The notes under the pieces: model-generated | Databases searched by the model: none | What the model saw: only the letters and a program-made list of their open reading frames with translations | What the model was told of the DNA's origin: nothing | In this document: positions 1-8,172 of the stretch, one piece after another | Position numbering within the stretch: the stretch's first letter is position 1 | How the letters are laid out: every line of letters begins with the position of its first letter | Virus record (IMG/VR): IMGVR_UViG_3300025872_000046 | Location: 1-64,000 of that record | Direction: 5' to 3' (one strand) | Length of the DNA: 64,000 nucleotides | From: a virus | Position numbers and translations under genes: made by a program

Positions 1-1302
1 AAGCTTCTTGGAAGGGCCCTCGGCGCCCTTAATGAAGGCAGGACCGGAAGGACAGCTGCTCTTCGAATCGTCGAGAACTTCAACAACATTCTTCGCAAGT
101 CACTTGGTTACCAGGGAGAGATCAACACTCTGCCCAAGGGGAAGTTGAGGGAGTCCTCTTCGAGAGAATTGAGCTTACTACTAAAGGAGATAAAGCAAAT
201 GTCTACAAGGTCACTACTTCGCACCCTTCTCGAGCGTGAGGAGAGGAGAGCGAGACTGCACGAAGCTGATGATGATGCCGCTGACATGGGCGGTGATGAG
301 GAAGGCGGTGATGAGGAAGCCGCTGATGAGGAAGCCGCTGACATGGGCGGTGATGAGGAAGGCGGTGAGGAAGCCGCTGGTGGAGACGTCGACGTTGACG
401 CGGTGAAGTCCGCCCTCGAGTCCCTTGCTTCTGCCGTTGGAATGGAGATCAAGTCTCCAGAAGAGGGTGGTGAAGAAATGGAAGAGAGCAGCGTCTATGA
501 GCTCGATAACGAGAGCGACATGGGCGAGTATGGCGAGGCCGACGACATGGGTGAGTATGGCGAGGGCGATCAGAATGAGATGAAGATGGAGTCACGTCGT
601 CGCAGGGCAGCTCGTGGTAACACTGTCTACACCATCGACGAGTCCATGCTTCGCCGTGAGCTTCGTCGCCTCCGTCGCCTCCGTGAGGAGGTTGAGCCCA
701 CGAGCTCATTCGGTGGAGACCCCGAGGAGGAGTTCGGTGCATACGATGACGTTGAGCTCAACGCCAACGTTTCTGAGACTGAGAAGCCCAAGACCGAGAG
801 GAAGGTCCGCGAGGCTGATAAGGTTGCAGCTGCTGAGGCAAAGGCCGAGGAAGCTGAGGGCAAGGCTAACGAGGCCGAAGAGAGGGCTGCGGGAGCCGAG
901 GAGAAGGCAGTAAAGGAGGCCCGCAAGAATCGGGCTCTCATGGGTCGCCTCAAGGAGGCGGCTGCGGCAATCAATGGGCTACGCCGCGAGCTCAACGAAC
1001 AGAAGCTCTTCAACGCCAAGCTTCTGTACGTCAACAAGCTTATGCAGAACACGGCGCTCCCACAGACCAAGCTAAAGGCCGTCGTGGAAGCTCTCGACTC
1101 TGCTAAGACACTCAGAGAGGCGAACCTCCTCTACAAGAGCCTGAACGAGTCCCTCTCAAGGACGACTTCTTCTCTGTCAGAGGGTGCAAACAGGACAGTG
1201 GGCAGCTCTTCAAGATCGACGAGGCCAGGTGGCATGATCAATGAATCCGTCGGTGAGACTGATCGCTGGGCTGTTCTGGCCGGCATCGGGGACAAGGCCT
1301 GA
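1..1302 (+). CDS. 5'-truncated reading frame running in frame into the scaffold gene
   Basis: The frame is open from the first base of the window, with no stop before 1302. The roughly 66 residues before the internal ATG at 199 (ending ...SRELSLLLKEIKQ) look like real protein, while the other two frames stop within the first 170 bases. So an upstream gene, of which only the C-terminus is visible, continues in frame into the scaffold. In T4 the prohead protease gp21 precedes the scaffold gp22, and in lambda the scaffold Nu3 is made from an internal start inside the protease gene C. A protease-scaffold nested gene is therefore plausible, but the N-terminal domain lies outside the window, so its identity is inference. 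Confidence 0.5.
   Translation, partial: KLLGRALGALNEGRTGRTAALRIVENFNNILRKSLGYQGEINTLPKGKLRESSSRELSLLLKEIKQMSTRSLLRTLLEREERRARLHEADDDAADMGGDEEGGDEEAADEEAADMGGDEEGGEEAAGGDVDVDAVKSALESLASAVGMEIKSPEEGGEEMEESSVYELDNESDMGEYGEADDMGEYGEGDQNEMKMESRRRRAARGNTVYTIDESMLRRELRRLRRLREEVEPTSSFGGDPEEEFGAYDDVELNANVSETEKPKTERKVREADKVAAAEAKAEEAEGKANEAEERAAGAEEKAVKEARKNRALMGRLKEAAAAINGLRRELNEQKLFNAKLLYVNKLMQNTALPQTKLKAVVEALDSAKTLREANLLYKSLNESLSRTTSSLSEGANRTVGSSSRSTRPGGMINESVGETDRWAVLAGIGDKA
199..1302 (+). CDS. Prohead core scaffold protein (gp22-like)
   Basis: Likely internal scaffold around which the capsid assembles, removed by the prohead protease. The start ATG at 199 has a good Shine-Dalgarno, AAGGAG at 184-189. 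The protein (367 aa) is highly charged, with acidic Gly-rich repeats near its N-terminus (AADMGGDEEGG, coded at 277 and again at 334), a second short repeat (DMGEYGE), and a long Ala/Glu/Lys coiled-coil region around 785-960. A possible protease site of the T4 type (L-x-E) lies at L20-H-E22 just before the acidic run. It sits directly before the capsid gene, as gp22 sits before gp23. The call rests on composition and position, not on a recognised domain. Confidence 0.7.
   Translation: MSTRSLLRTLLEREERRARLHEADDDAADMGGDEEGGDEEAADEEAADMGGDEEGGEEAAGGDVDVDAVKSALESLASAVGMEIKSPEEGGEEMEESSVYELDNESDMGEYGEADDMGEYGEGDQNEMKMESRRRRAARGNTVYTIDESMLRRELRRLRRLREEVEPTSSFGGDPEEEFGAYDDVELNANVSETEKPKTERKVREADKVAAAEAKAEEAEGKANEAEERAAGAEEKAVKEARKNRALMGRLKEAAAAINGLRRELNEQKLFNAKLLYVNKLMQNTALPQTKLKAVVEALDSAKTLREANLLYKSLNESLSRTTSSLSEGANRTVGSSSRSTRPGGMINESVGETDRWAVLAGIGDKA
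277..387 (+). repeat. In-frame acidic tandem repeat in the scaffold gene
   Basis: A 57-base spaced repeat coding AADMGGDEEGG starts at 277 and again at 334, with shorter GDEEAADEEAA units between. The acidic segment probably forms a flexible, negatively charged tail in the prohead core. Confidence 0.7.
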
Positions 1303-1353
1303 TAGGCCGGGACATTCAGTTAGTCAATCCAACCATTCAAGGAGAAATTTCAA

Positions 1354-3267
1354 ATGTCAAAGGCATTTACACTTGACCAGCTCGCCGAGGGAATCCGCGA
1401 GCGTCATCTCGGTACCGAGGGCCGCAGGCTCCTCGAGAAGTGGAACCGCACCGGTCTCCTCCGCGGCCTCGATGGGGTCCGCAAGGAGAACATGGCTCGC
1501 CTCCTGGAGAACCAGACCGCCCAGATCCTGAAGGAGGCTAACTCCGTCGGTGCTGGCGCTGGCTCATCCTCGTCCTCTGGCGACCTCCGCGGCTTCACCA
1601 ACATCGCGTTCCCCATCGTTCGCAGGGTGTTCGGCGGTCTCGTGGCCAACGACCTCGTGTCGATCCAGCCGATGAGCCTTCCCTCCGGTCTGCTCTTCTA
1701 CCTGGACTACACCTACGGCACCAACCGCGGTGGCAACACTGGCGTTGATGGCAGCGACACTGCTGGAGCCCGTTCGACCTACTCGGTCGGCCAGTCGATC
1801 TACAACAACCCTGCAGGCCGTGGCATCCAGTCAGGATCTCTCGGCACCGGTGGTCAGTACGACCTCGTTGGAGCTGCTTACTCGAAGGTGCACAGCGGAT
1901 CGAGCCTCAACAGCACTATCGGCTCCGCCCGCCTCGCCCAGGGCGCTTATGGCGCGGGAACGACCCTCACTGCCGGCACTCTCTCGAGCTCCGGTTCTGA
2001 TGGTCGCCTCCTACAGTTCGACCCCCAGATCTCGAACCTGATCGATAACAGCCAGGGTAAGTTCTTCGCTGCAGTCCTCAAGTTCGCGACCACCAACGGC
2101 TTCAGTGCACAGACTGATTCGACGATGGTGAAGGAGTACGGTCTGTTCCTCACTGGTTCTGCGAACGGCGACAAGGACGTTGCTGCTCTGCCCCAGTCGG
2201 TACAGGGTGGCACGAGCGTCCTCAACGTTCGTCGCCTCAACCAGCTCGGCACCTGGGACTCGACCACGAACACCTTCACTGCGAACGGCTTCGTCGCAGC
2301 TGACGACTCCAACGCTGCGGTGCTCATGATCGTCTCTGGTACGACATTCGGCACCAACAACTCCAGCGACTACCTCGTTAGCTTCCCGCTTGCTTCGACA
2401 CTCAACACGGCCGCTGATGGTTCGACCCTCGTCATTCCGACGTTTGAGTCGAACTTCAGCGCATCGAGCCCCTCACCGGTCATTCCTGAGATTGACATCA
2501 AGATTGAGAGCATCTCGGTCGTGGCGACAACCAGGAAGCTCCGCGCCAGGTGGTCTCCGGAGCTTGCCCAGGACCTCAACGCGTACCACTCACTGGACGC
2601 CGAGGTCGAGCTCACCCAGATCCTCTCCGAGCAGATCGCTCTCGAGCTCGATCGCGAGATCCTGAACGACCTCCTCACGACTGGAACTGGTGCGAACTTC
2701 TTCTGGTCACGCGCCCCTGGCAAGTTCGTCAACAAGCAGAACGGCGTTGAGGTCTCCCGCGCCACCTCACTCACCCCCGGCCCGGCCTTCACCGGAACGG
2801 TCCGTGAGTGGTACGAGACCCTCATCGAGACAGTCATCGACGTCGCCAATGAGATCCACCGCAAGACGCTTCGCGGCTCCGCGAACTTCATCGTGGTCTC
2901 CCCGGACGTTGCCACCATCCTCGAGGCCTCCGTGCTCTACAAGCCGGTCTACTCGATCGACGGCAGCGGCCAGGTCGGCTCCCCGATGACCATCGGTGCA
3001 GAGAAGATCGGTACCCTGAGCAACCGCTTCACGGTCTACAAGGATCCTTACTTCCCCAGGAACAAGATCCTCGTCGGCTTCAAGGGCGGCAGCTACCTCG
3101 AGACCGGATACGTCTACGCTCCGTACGTCCCGCTCATCGTCACCCCGACGATCTTTGCTCCGGAAGACTTCACGCCACGTAAGGGTGTCATGACCCGCTA
3201 CGGCAAGAAGATGGTCCGCTCCGACTTCTACGGAACGGTCACCTGCCTCGACATGAACATCATCTGA
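1354..3267 (+). CDS. Major capsid protein (gp23-like) with N-terminal propeptide
   Basis: Forms the hexameric capsid lattice. Residues 24-53 (LLEKW... to LLENQ) resemble the T4 gp23 propeptide in order and spacing, and the mature start resembles gp23: VRRVFGGL then IQPMSLPSG, against VRRAIPNL and VQPMNSPTG in T4. A T4-type maturation site, L-K-E61|A62, lies between them, so about 61 residues would be removed during head maturation. At 637 aa it is longer than T4 gp23 (521 aa); the extra length is mostly a Ser/Gly/Thr-rich insert around residues 125-215. ATG at 1354 is preceded by AAGGAG. The gene ends in a strong terminator. Confidence 0.93.
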   Translation: MSKAFTLDQLAEGIRERHLGTEGRRLLEKWNRTGLLRGLDGVRKENMARLLENQTAQILKEANSVGAGAGSSSSSGDLRGFTNIAFPIVRRVFGGLVANDLVSIQPMSLPSGLLFYLDYTYGTNRGGNTGVDGSDTAGARSTYSVGQSIYNNPAGRGIQSGSLGTGGQYDLVGAAYSKVHSGSSLNSTIGSARLAQGAYGAGTTLTAGTLSSSGSDGRLLQFDPQISNLIDNSQGKFFAAVLKFATTNGFSAQTDSTMVKEYGLFLTGSANGDKDVAALPQSVQGGTSVLNVRRLNQLGTWDSTTNTFTANGFVAADDSNAAVLMIVSGTTFGTNNSSDYLVSFPLASTLNTAADGSTLVIPTFESNFSASSPSPVIPEIDIKIESISVVATTRKLRARWSPELAQDLNAYHSLDAEVELTQILSEQIALELDREILNDLLTTGTGANFFWSRAPGKFVNKQNGVEVSRATSLTPGPAFTGTVREWYETLIETVIDVANEIHRKTLRGSANFIVVSPDVATILEASVLYKPVYSIDGSGQVGSPMTIGAEKIGTLSNRFTVYKDPYFPRNKILVGFKGGSYLETGYVYAPYVPLIVTPTIFAPEDFTPRKGVMTRYGKKMVRSDFYGTVTCLDMNII

Positions 3268-3290
3268 TGTTCTAGCCGTTAGGCGCTACG

Positions 3291-3323
3291 CGGCCACCCT
3301 TCGGGGTGGCCGTTGTAGTTTAA
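3291..3323 (+). terminator. Rho-independent terminator after the capsid gene
   Basis: A 9-bp stem, CGGCCACCC/GGGTGGCCG, with a TTCG tetraloop, is followed by a T-rich tract (TTGTAGTTT). It isolates the highly expressed capsid gene from the genes downstream. Confidence 0.85.
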
Positions 3324-3335
3324 TCTTGCAGAGGT

Positions 3336-3344
3336 GAATACATA
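3336..3344 (+). promoter_or_regulatory. Candidate promoter box GAATACATA
   Basis: GTGAATACATAAAGTCA follows the capsid terminator, and an almost identical string follows the next terminator at 3902. Two copies, each directly after a terminator and before a gene, suggest a variant phage promoter. Inference only. Confidence 0.4.
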
Positions 3345-3354
3345 AAGTCAAGCC

Positions 3355-3416
3355 CAGTCTAGTGATCATCTGACACCGACAGATGACTGGAAGCTTTCGG
3401 AGCATAGGAGGATCAC
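3355..3416 (+). promoter_or_regulatory. Structured leader of the 3417 gene
   Basis: A 7-bp hairpin, TCATCTG (3366-3372) with CAGATGA (3380-3386), can be extended by CCAGT/ACTGG. GTGATC (3362-3367) can instead pair with GATCAC (3411-3416), which touches the Shine-Dalgarno and the ATG. These alternatives suggest translational control, unproven. Confidence 0.4.
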
Positions 3417-3845
3417 ATGCCAAAGGTAACATACACGACAGGAAAAGGCCTTATTCAAGAGGCAGGCTCGGGAGTTCAGTTCAGTACTTTCCCATACACA
3501 ACTACTACTACAACAATCACGTCAGCCGCAAACAATACCGGCTCTCTTCCGGGACTTTACGTGGTGACTGCGGGAGCTGTTGCCACTGTTGAATTGCCGC
3601 GCGCGTCGACGTATCCAGGCGGTATGTTCATCTTTAGGAACGGCGACGCAAATGCCAACATCCTAACTGGTTCTGGGGAAGCTGCGGGGACTAAGGTCTT
3701 CGTGCTAGGAAACACGGCTGCCGGCTCAGTCAAGAATGGGGGCTCGCTGACTCTACAGGGAGTTGCTGGAGCTTCCGTTGCTCTCGTGTCAGACGGTGTC
3801 AACTACATTGTGATGCCCGGTTCTGGCTCTGTAACCATCGCGTAA
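3417..3845 (+). CDS. Small virion protein, possible head decoration
   Basis: A 142-residue Gly/Thr/Ala-rich protein with a beta-rich character (LYVVTAGAVATVELP, GGMFIFRNGDANAN, ASVALVSDGVNYIVMPG). I do not recognise the family. It is a single-gene unit between two strong terminators right after the major capsid gene, and it has its own Shine-Dalgarno (AGGAGG). This placement is typical of capsid decoration or other abundant head proteins, which is the inferred role. A small fibre or collar component is an alternative. Confidence 0.45.
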   Translation: MPKVTYTTGKGLIQEAGSGVQFSTFPYTTTTTTITSAANNTGSLPGLYVVTAGAVATVELPRASTYPGGMFIFRNGDANANILTGSGEAAGTKVFVLGNTAAGSVKNGGSLTLQGVAGASVALVSDGVNYIVMPGSGSVTIA

Positions 3846-3864
3846 CTCTTCAAAACAATGCTTC

Positions 3865-3897
3865 AGCGGGAGCCTTTGCGCTCCCGCTGTCGTTTTT
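3865..3897 (+). terminator. Rho-independent terminator
   Basis: A 9-bp stem, AGCGGGAGC/GCTCCCGCT, with loop CTTTGC is followed by GTCGTTTTT. Confidence 0.88.
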
Positions 3898-3901
3898 AAG
3901 T

Positions 3902-3910
3902 GAATACATA
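3902..3910 (+). promoter_or_regulatory. Candidate promoter box GAATACATA (second copy)
   Basis: GTGAATACATAGACTCA matches the string at 3336 and lies 22 bases before the next start codon, right after a terminator. Confidence 0.4.
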
Positions 3911-3932
3911 GACTCACAGGAGTTTGTAGCAA

Positions 3933-4976
3933 ATGAAGCTCGATCACTCAACTATCCGCAGGCTCGTTCTTGAGGAGATTGCAAAAAGCAGAGTGCCCAG
4001 AAGAAGGTCACTTTCCTCTTATCTCTTCGAAGATGTCGAAGACGAAATAAAGAAGGCCGCCGACTCAGGACCCGGGGCGGTGAGAAAACTTGCGAACTCC
4101 TATCCTGACAAGGAAGAGCTCAAGACAGCGCTGCAGGGAGCGCACGATAAACTTGGGAACGATGACAATGTCGACATCGGCGGAGGCACGACAGCCAGCG
4201 TCTCTGACTTCATACCCACACAGAATGAAATTGACCTCATGAAGTCTGTCGCTTACCCTCTGGGTGGGTTCAACGATCTCAAGAAGATGGTCACTTCCAA
4301 CACAAGCGGAGCACCAGGTTCGATCTCTGTCGCTGGCAATGAGGTGCTTGACGGACATCACCGCTGGTCAGGTGTTTGGGGCATCTCTGGTGGTGATAAG
4401 GGCAAGATTAGCGTGCAGGACATGGGTTTCAAGGGTAACACCGACCAGAAGCTCGCTGCAGCCCAGCTCGCAATTGCTGCCTACAAGCCTGCCTCTCTTC
4501 CGCAACCCTCTGCCGAAGACCCGATTCCCTACAACATCCTCGGAAAAGGCAAGGATGCCATTAAGACGATGATTCTCGACAACGTGGGAACGCAAACTGA
4601 CCCTGATGCTCCAGGACCCCTTCTCAATGATGAGATGCTCGCAGCATCAGCAAATGATCCTGTGATAGCAAAGTGGGCGGGTTTTGAGGTTGGAGATGAA
4701 AGGGAAAAAGTCTTGGACGCCATAGCAGACAAGGTCGCTGACAATCTTTCTACTCTTCCCAAGAACCCCAATGCACCTCCTCGAGCAGACATGCCGCAAT
4801 TCGATCACAAGTCGATGGGAGACAAGAAGAAGGTCAAGGGCGAAATTTACGTGGGTCTTCAATCCGGTGATTTCAATGTCAATGAGCCCTTTGCTCCGAA
4901 AAAGGAGTCAACCTCGAGAGATGATGAAGTCATTCTTGAACGTTGGCAGAAGCTCGCTGGTCTGATAAAGGGTTGA
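3933..4976 (+). CDS. ParB/Srx-like fold protein with capsid-targeting-like ends
   Basis: A 347-aa protein. The motif VLDGHHRWSG around residue 138 is the hallmark of ParB/sulfiredoxin-type nuclease domains (DGHHR). The N-terminus, MKLDHSTIRRLVLEE, shares the pattern 'R..(I/L)..xE' with several other proteins here and carries a T4-type L-E-E cleavage motif. The C-terminus, ERWQKLAGLIKG, resembles the capsid propeptide motif EKWNRTGLLRGL. It lies between capsid and neck genes. I infer a head-associated or head-packaged protein, possibly injected with DNA and able to bind or nick DNA. The enzymatic role is unproven. Confidence 0.6.
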   Translation: MKLDHSTIRRLVLEEIAKSRVPRRRSLSSYLFEDVEDEIKKAADSGPGAVRKLANSYPDKEELKTALQGAHDKLGNDDNVDIGGGTTASVSDFIPTQNEIDLMKSVAYPLGGFNDLKKMVTSNTSGAPGSISVAGNEVLDGHHRWSGVWGISGGDKGKISVQDMGFKGNTDQKLAAAQLAIAAYKPASLPQPSAEDPIPYNILGKGKDAIKTMILDNVGTQTDPDAPGPLLNDEMLAASANDPVIAKWAGFEVGDEREKVLDAIADKVADNLSTLPKNPNAPPRADMPQFDHKSMGDKKKVKGEIYVGLQSGDFNVNEPFAPKKESTSRDDEVILERWQKLAGLIKG

Positions 4977-5002
4977 TGTCTGGATTAAATCTCTCTCCCT
5001 GT

Positions 5003-5010
5003 CATAGTTA
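5003..5010 (+). promoter_or_regulatory. Late-promoter-like box CATAGTTA in a hairpin loop
   Basis: The box lies 15 bases before the neck gene. Flanking TCTCTCCC (4992-4999) and GGGAGAGA (5016-5023) can form an 8-bp stem that hides the Shine-Dalgarno on transcripts coming from upstream. Confidence 0.55.
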
Positions 5011-5025
5011 GGATGGGGAGAGAAG

Positions 5026-6195
5026 ATGGCGAGTTTCGCGAACACACAGGCTCCAACACCGTTCGGTTTCTTCGACACGGACTCCGAGTTCCAGTCAGAG
5101 GCCGATGCGATGATCACTTTTGTGAAGAGGAAGCTCGGCGACGATATTCTGTCAGTAGAGCTCACCTCTAAGCAAATATGGGCGTGCTTCGAAGAAGCCT
5201 TTTGCGAGTACGGTGCAGTTGTCAACCAGTACCAAGCAAAGTCTCAGCTGATGAACCTGATGGGCGCTGCAACGGGTTCACTCAGTGGGAAAGAGCAGAA
5301 GCTTCCAAGAGAAACGCTTGAGTTTGCGCTTCGTCTAGCAGAGCCATACATCTCTACTGCGGGACTCGGGGGCAGTTACAACACGGTCTCTGGATCGATT
5401 CAATTACAGCACAGCAGACAGGACTATGACCTGTACACGGATCTAGTTGACACCTCTGGAGTTCCGCTTGTTTCTTCTTCCCTGAACCCTTCACGCGGAA
5501 AGATGAGAATCTTTGAAGTCTCACACTTCAGCCCTGCAGCCGCTTACAGGTTCTTCGACACTACCTCTGCGATCAATTATCTCAACAATGAGTTTAGCTT
5601 CGAGTCATTCACTCCTGAGACTGTCTTCTACGTACTTCCGGTTTTTGAAGACATTCTTCGTGGCGGCCAGATGAAGATATCGAACAAGGTTCGTCGTTCA
5701 AATTACAGCTACATGATAGTCGGGACGAAGCTTCGCATCTTCCCGATGCCTGTTGCTGACAATCCTCCAAAGCTTTGGATCAGCGTCGGTTTTCAACAAG
5801 ACCCCTTCAACCCAGCGCTTGCCGACAATACGATCTATGGCGTGAGCAACCTATCGAACGTTCCGTTCGGTAACTTTGTGTACAGCAGAATTAACTCGAT
5901 TGGAAGGCAATGGACCAGACAATACACTCTGGCGCTGAGCAAAGAAGTCCTCGGTCTTGTGAGGTCAAAGTTCGGCAGCATACCCATACCGGGTGCAGAA
6001 CTACAGCTGAACGGGGGTGACCTCGTCTCACAGGGCAGAGAGGAGAAGGAAAAACTCATCACGCAGCTGAAGGAGATGCTCGACACTCTCACACACGATA
6101 AGCTCGTCGAGACCCAGGCGACAAAGGTCGACAATCTCCAGAAGATACTTCGCGCAGTTCCCATACCCCTGGGCCGCGCGATAAGCATCGGGTGA
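5026..6195 (+). CDS. Neck protein (gp13-like)
   Basis: A 389-aa structural protein followed by gp14-like and gp15-like genes, the order seen for T4 genes 13-14-15. No catalytic motif is visible. The sequence has an N-terminal segment with many acidic and aromatic residues (WACFEEAFCEYG), a central beta-rich region, and a helical C-terminus (EEKEKLITQLKEML). The family call rests mostly on gene order and is less certain than for gp15 or the sheath. In T4 the gp13-gp14 complex closes the packaged head and offers the docking site for the tail. Confidence 0.5.
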   Translation: MASFANTQAPTPFGFFDTDSEFQSEADAMITFVKRKLGDDILSVELTSKQIWACFEEAFCEYGAVVNQYQAKSQLMNLMGAATGSLSGKEQKLPRETLEFALRLAEPYISTAGLGGSYNTVSGSIQLQHSRQDYDLYTDLVDTSGVPLVSSSLNPSRGKMRIFEVSHFSPAAAYRFFDTTSAINYLNNEFSFESFTPETVFYVLPVFEDILRGGQMKISNKVRRSNYSYMIVGTKLRIFPMPVADNPPKLWISVGFQQDPFNPALADNTIYGVSNLSNVPFGNFVYSRINSIGRQWTRQYTLALSKEVLGLVRSKFGSIPIPGAELQLNGGDLVSQGREEKEKLITQLKEMLDTLTHDKLVETQATKVDNLQKILRAVPIPLGRAISIG

Positions 6196-6198
6196 TCC

Positions 6199-6852
6199 GT
6201 GGCAAGACTCTTCATCACGACGAGAGAGCTCGACCTCATCTCAGACCTCACAAAAGAGGTCATCAAGGACGTCATCGGACAGAAGATTTACTACTACCGC
6301 GTGAGAGAAGAGCTCACACAGGTCCACGATGTGTATGAAGAGGCGACGGAGAAGGTCTTCGATCCTCCCGTCGAGCTTGAAGCTCTCGTTGAGTGGACAT
6401 CTCCAGAGATCAACACAAACCAGTTCGGCTCTGAAACGAAGGGTACCGTCAACGTCATGATACACCAGAGAGACCTGCTGGACAAGAACGTCGTCATTAG
6501 AGAGGGTGATTACTTCTCATACGGTCCGACATTCTACGAGGCGACGTCTCTCATTCCCATCAGCAAAATCTTTGGACAGATAGAGCACGTCACAGGGTAC
6601 AAGATCACCGGCAAGCAGGCTCGTGAGGGACAAATTGGGAAGGCTCCTCTCGGTCCTCTTGGAGACAACTTCACGGATTCGAATGCTATCCAAGAAACAT
6701 TCGAGCAGCAGAGGGGCTATGAGAAGAATACAGTTGGAGAGACCAATGATGTTCGTACTCTACAGGACAAGGGTGTTCTTGACGCACCTCTATCGCAGCC
6801 TCGCCGAGTGACTGAGGATGCTACCGGTTCCTCATTCTACGGAGATGAATGA
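6199..6852 (+). CDS. Neck / head-closure protein (gp14-like)
   Basis: A 217-aa protein with a GTG start at 6199, four bases after the previous stop and with GGGTGA upstream. The first half is rich in charged beta segments (KIYYYRVREE, VFDPPVELEALVEW, REGDYFSYGPTFYEAT). The last 60 residues are Gln/Asp/Thr-rich and look flexible. Placement between gp13-like and gp15-like genes suggests the second neck protein, but I do not see a diagnostic motif. It overlaps the next gene by ATGA, indicating translational coupling. Confidence 0.5.
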   Translation: MARLFITTRELDLISDLTKEVIKDVIGQKIYYYRVREELTQVHDVYEEATEKVFDPPVELEALVEWTSPEINTNQFGSETKGTVNVMIHQRDLLDKNVVIREGDYFSYGPTFYEATSLIPISKIFGQIEHVTGYKITGKQAREGQIGKAPLGPLGDNFTDSNAIQETFEQQRGYEKNTVGETNDVRTLQDKGVLDAPLSQPRRVTEDATGSSFYGDE

Positions 6853-8105
6853 TGCAGACAAGGTACGATAAGAGGCTTGACATCCCAGGGGTGTTGCCGA
6901 GTGGGTACGAGGGGTCTAACGTACCAAAAGATTTCTCGCTTCCTCCTTGCGGCATCGAGGACGTTGACAGAGCTTTCTTCGAGCTCTTCGACAAGGTTCT
7001 ACCGTTCACCTACAAGGCTTCAAAGGACAACGATGAGATCAGAAAGATACCGGTTGTCTTTGCAACGGGAGAAAGATTTGCTCTCGCATCGAAAAAGTCC
7101 CCTCTGCGTGACAGGAATAATGCACTCATTCTCCCGATCATCTCGATATCTCGTTCTGGCGTAGAGCAGGATTCCACAAAGGGCTCAGGAATATCAGACC
7201 GCTTCAATGAGCTCGTCATCAAGAAGAGAATCTCTGCTGATGACCCGCTGTACCAGGCATTGCAGAACACACACGGCTTTAGGAACGCTCCTACAGAGGG
7301 AGCTGGAAATACTAACAATCTGGAGCGTGACTATTACGAGTCAACTGGGAGACAGCTCAACCCAAACCTGAAGCGTGGATTGTACGAAGTTCTCGTCATA
7401 CCCATGCCAAAATACTTCACGCTGAAGTATGAAATTACTTTTTGGGCGCAGTATGTCGGTCACCTCAATGAGATGATCACGACTCTCATGGGATCGTACA
7501 TCCAACCTGGCAATCGCTCCATAAAGATCACTACCAAAAAGGGCTACTGGTTTGTCGCTTACTTTGAGGCGTCCATCGGATCAGGAAACAATTTTGACGG
7601 TTTCAATGATGAAGAAAGGGTGGCGAAGGCGACGATCACTGCGGAAGTCCCGGGATACCTCATTCTCCCCGAGGTGAGAGGAATCCCTAGCGGAATCCGT
7701 TCTTACATTTCTGCGCCTACGATATCATTCGGAGCATACATCGGAGACTCTGAGAGATCACAGGAGACACCCGTACCCAGTGGAAAGGTGGATACCTATA
7801 TCCTGTCGGAAGTTGCAACTGATGACACTGAGAGACCCTCTGGGACCGTTGGCGAGAATGGGAAGTCACAGGCAGAGTCACAGGCAGGCGCCGACAGGGC
7901 AGACGCAAGCAGAGTTCTGCGCGACATCAAGCCCAACGGCTCAGCGGTGGGTAATACTGACACTGTCAAGACGAGGACGCGGAGAGTAGTCTACGATATT
8001 GATCCAGTGACTGGCAAGAGGGGTAGAGTCGTCGGTCACGTCGTCGATGCGAACCCACGCAAGGGTGAAGAAGTGATCGCCATCTCTGACTTCTCAAAGT
8101 TGTGA
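6849..8105 (+). CDS. Tail completion / sheath stabiliser (gp15-like)
   Basis: In T4, gp15 caps the finished tail and joins it to the head. Several blocks match T4 gp15 from memory: IPVVFATGERFAL against VPITYASKEHFMM; YEVLVIPMPKYFTLKYEITFWAQYV followed by a KITTKKGYWF strand; and AKATITAEVPGYLILP against WSLTFEVNGWMYPP. The protein is 418 aa against 272 in T4, the extra being a hydrophilic, Thr/Glu/Asp-rich C-terminal tail from about residue 290. Start is ATG at 6849, overlapping the previous stop. Confidence 0.75.
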   Translation: MMQTRYDKRLDIPGVLPSGYEGSNVPKDFSLPPCGIEDVDRAFFELFDKVLPFTYKASKDNDEIRKIPVVFATGERFALASKKSPLRDRNNALILPIISISRSGVEQDSTKGSGISDRFNELVIKKRISADDPLYQALQNTHGFRNAPTEGAGNTNNLERDYYESTGRQLNPNLKRGLYEVLVIPMPKYFTLKYEITFWAQYVGHLNEMITTLMGSYIQPGNRSIKITTKKGYWFVAYFEASIGSGNNFDGFNDEERVAKATITAEVPGYLILPEVRGIPSGIRSYISAPTISFGAYIGDSERSQETPVPSGKVDTYILSEVATDDTERPSGTVGENGKSQAESQAGADRADASRVLRDIKPNGSAVGNTDTVKTRTRRVVYDIDPVTGKRGRVVGHVVDANPRKGEEVIAISDFSKL

Positions 8106-8132
8106 AGCAGAATAGAAATCGCTTTCTCGCTG

Positions 8133-8140
8133 TATACTTA
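8133..8140 (+). promoter_or_regulatory. Late-promoter-like box TATACTTA in a hairpin loop
   Basis: It lies 32 bases before the first sheath gene. TCTC-g-CTG (8125-8132) can pair with CAGGAGA (8161-8167), which holds the Shine-Dalgarno, through a 7-bp stem with one bulge. Confidence 0.55.
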
Positions 8141-8172
8141 GTCCTGAGTTACTTCACTTCCAGGAGACAACA

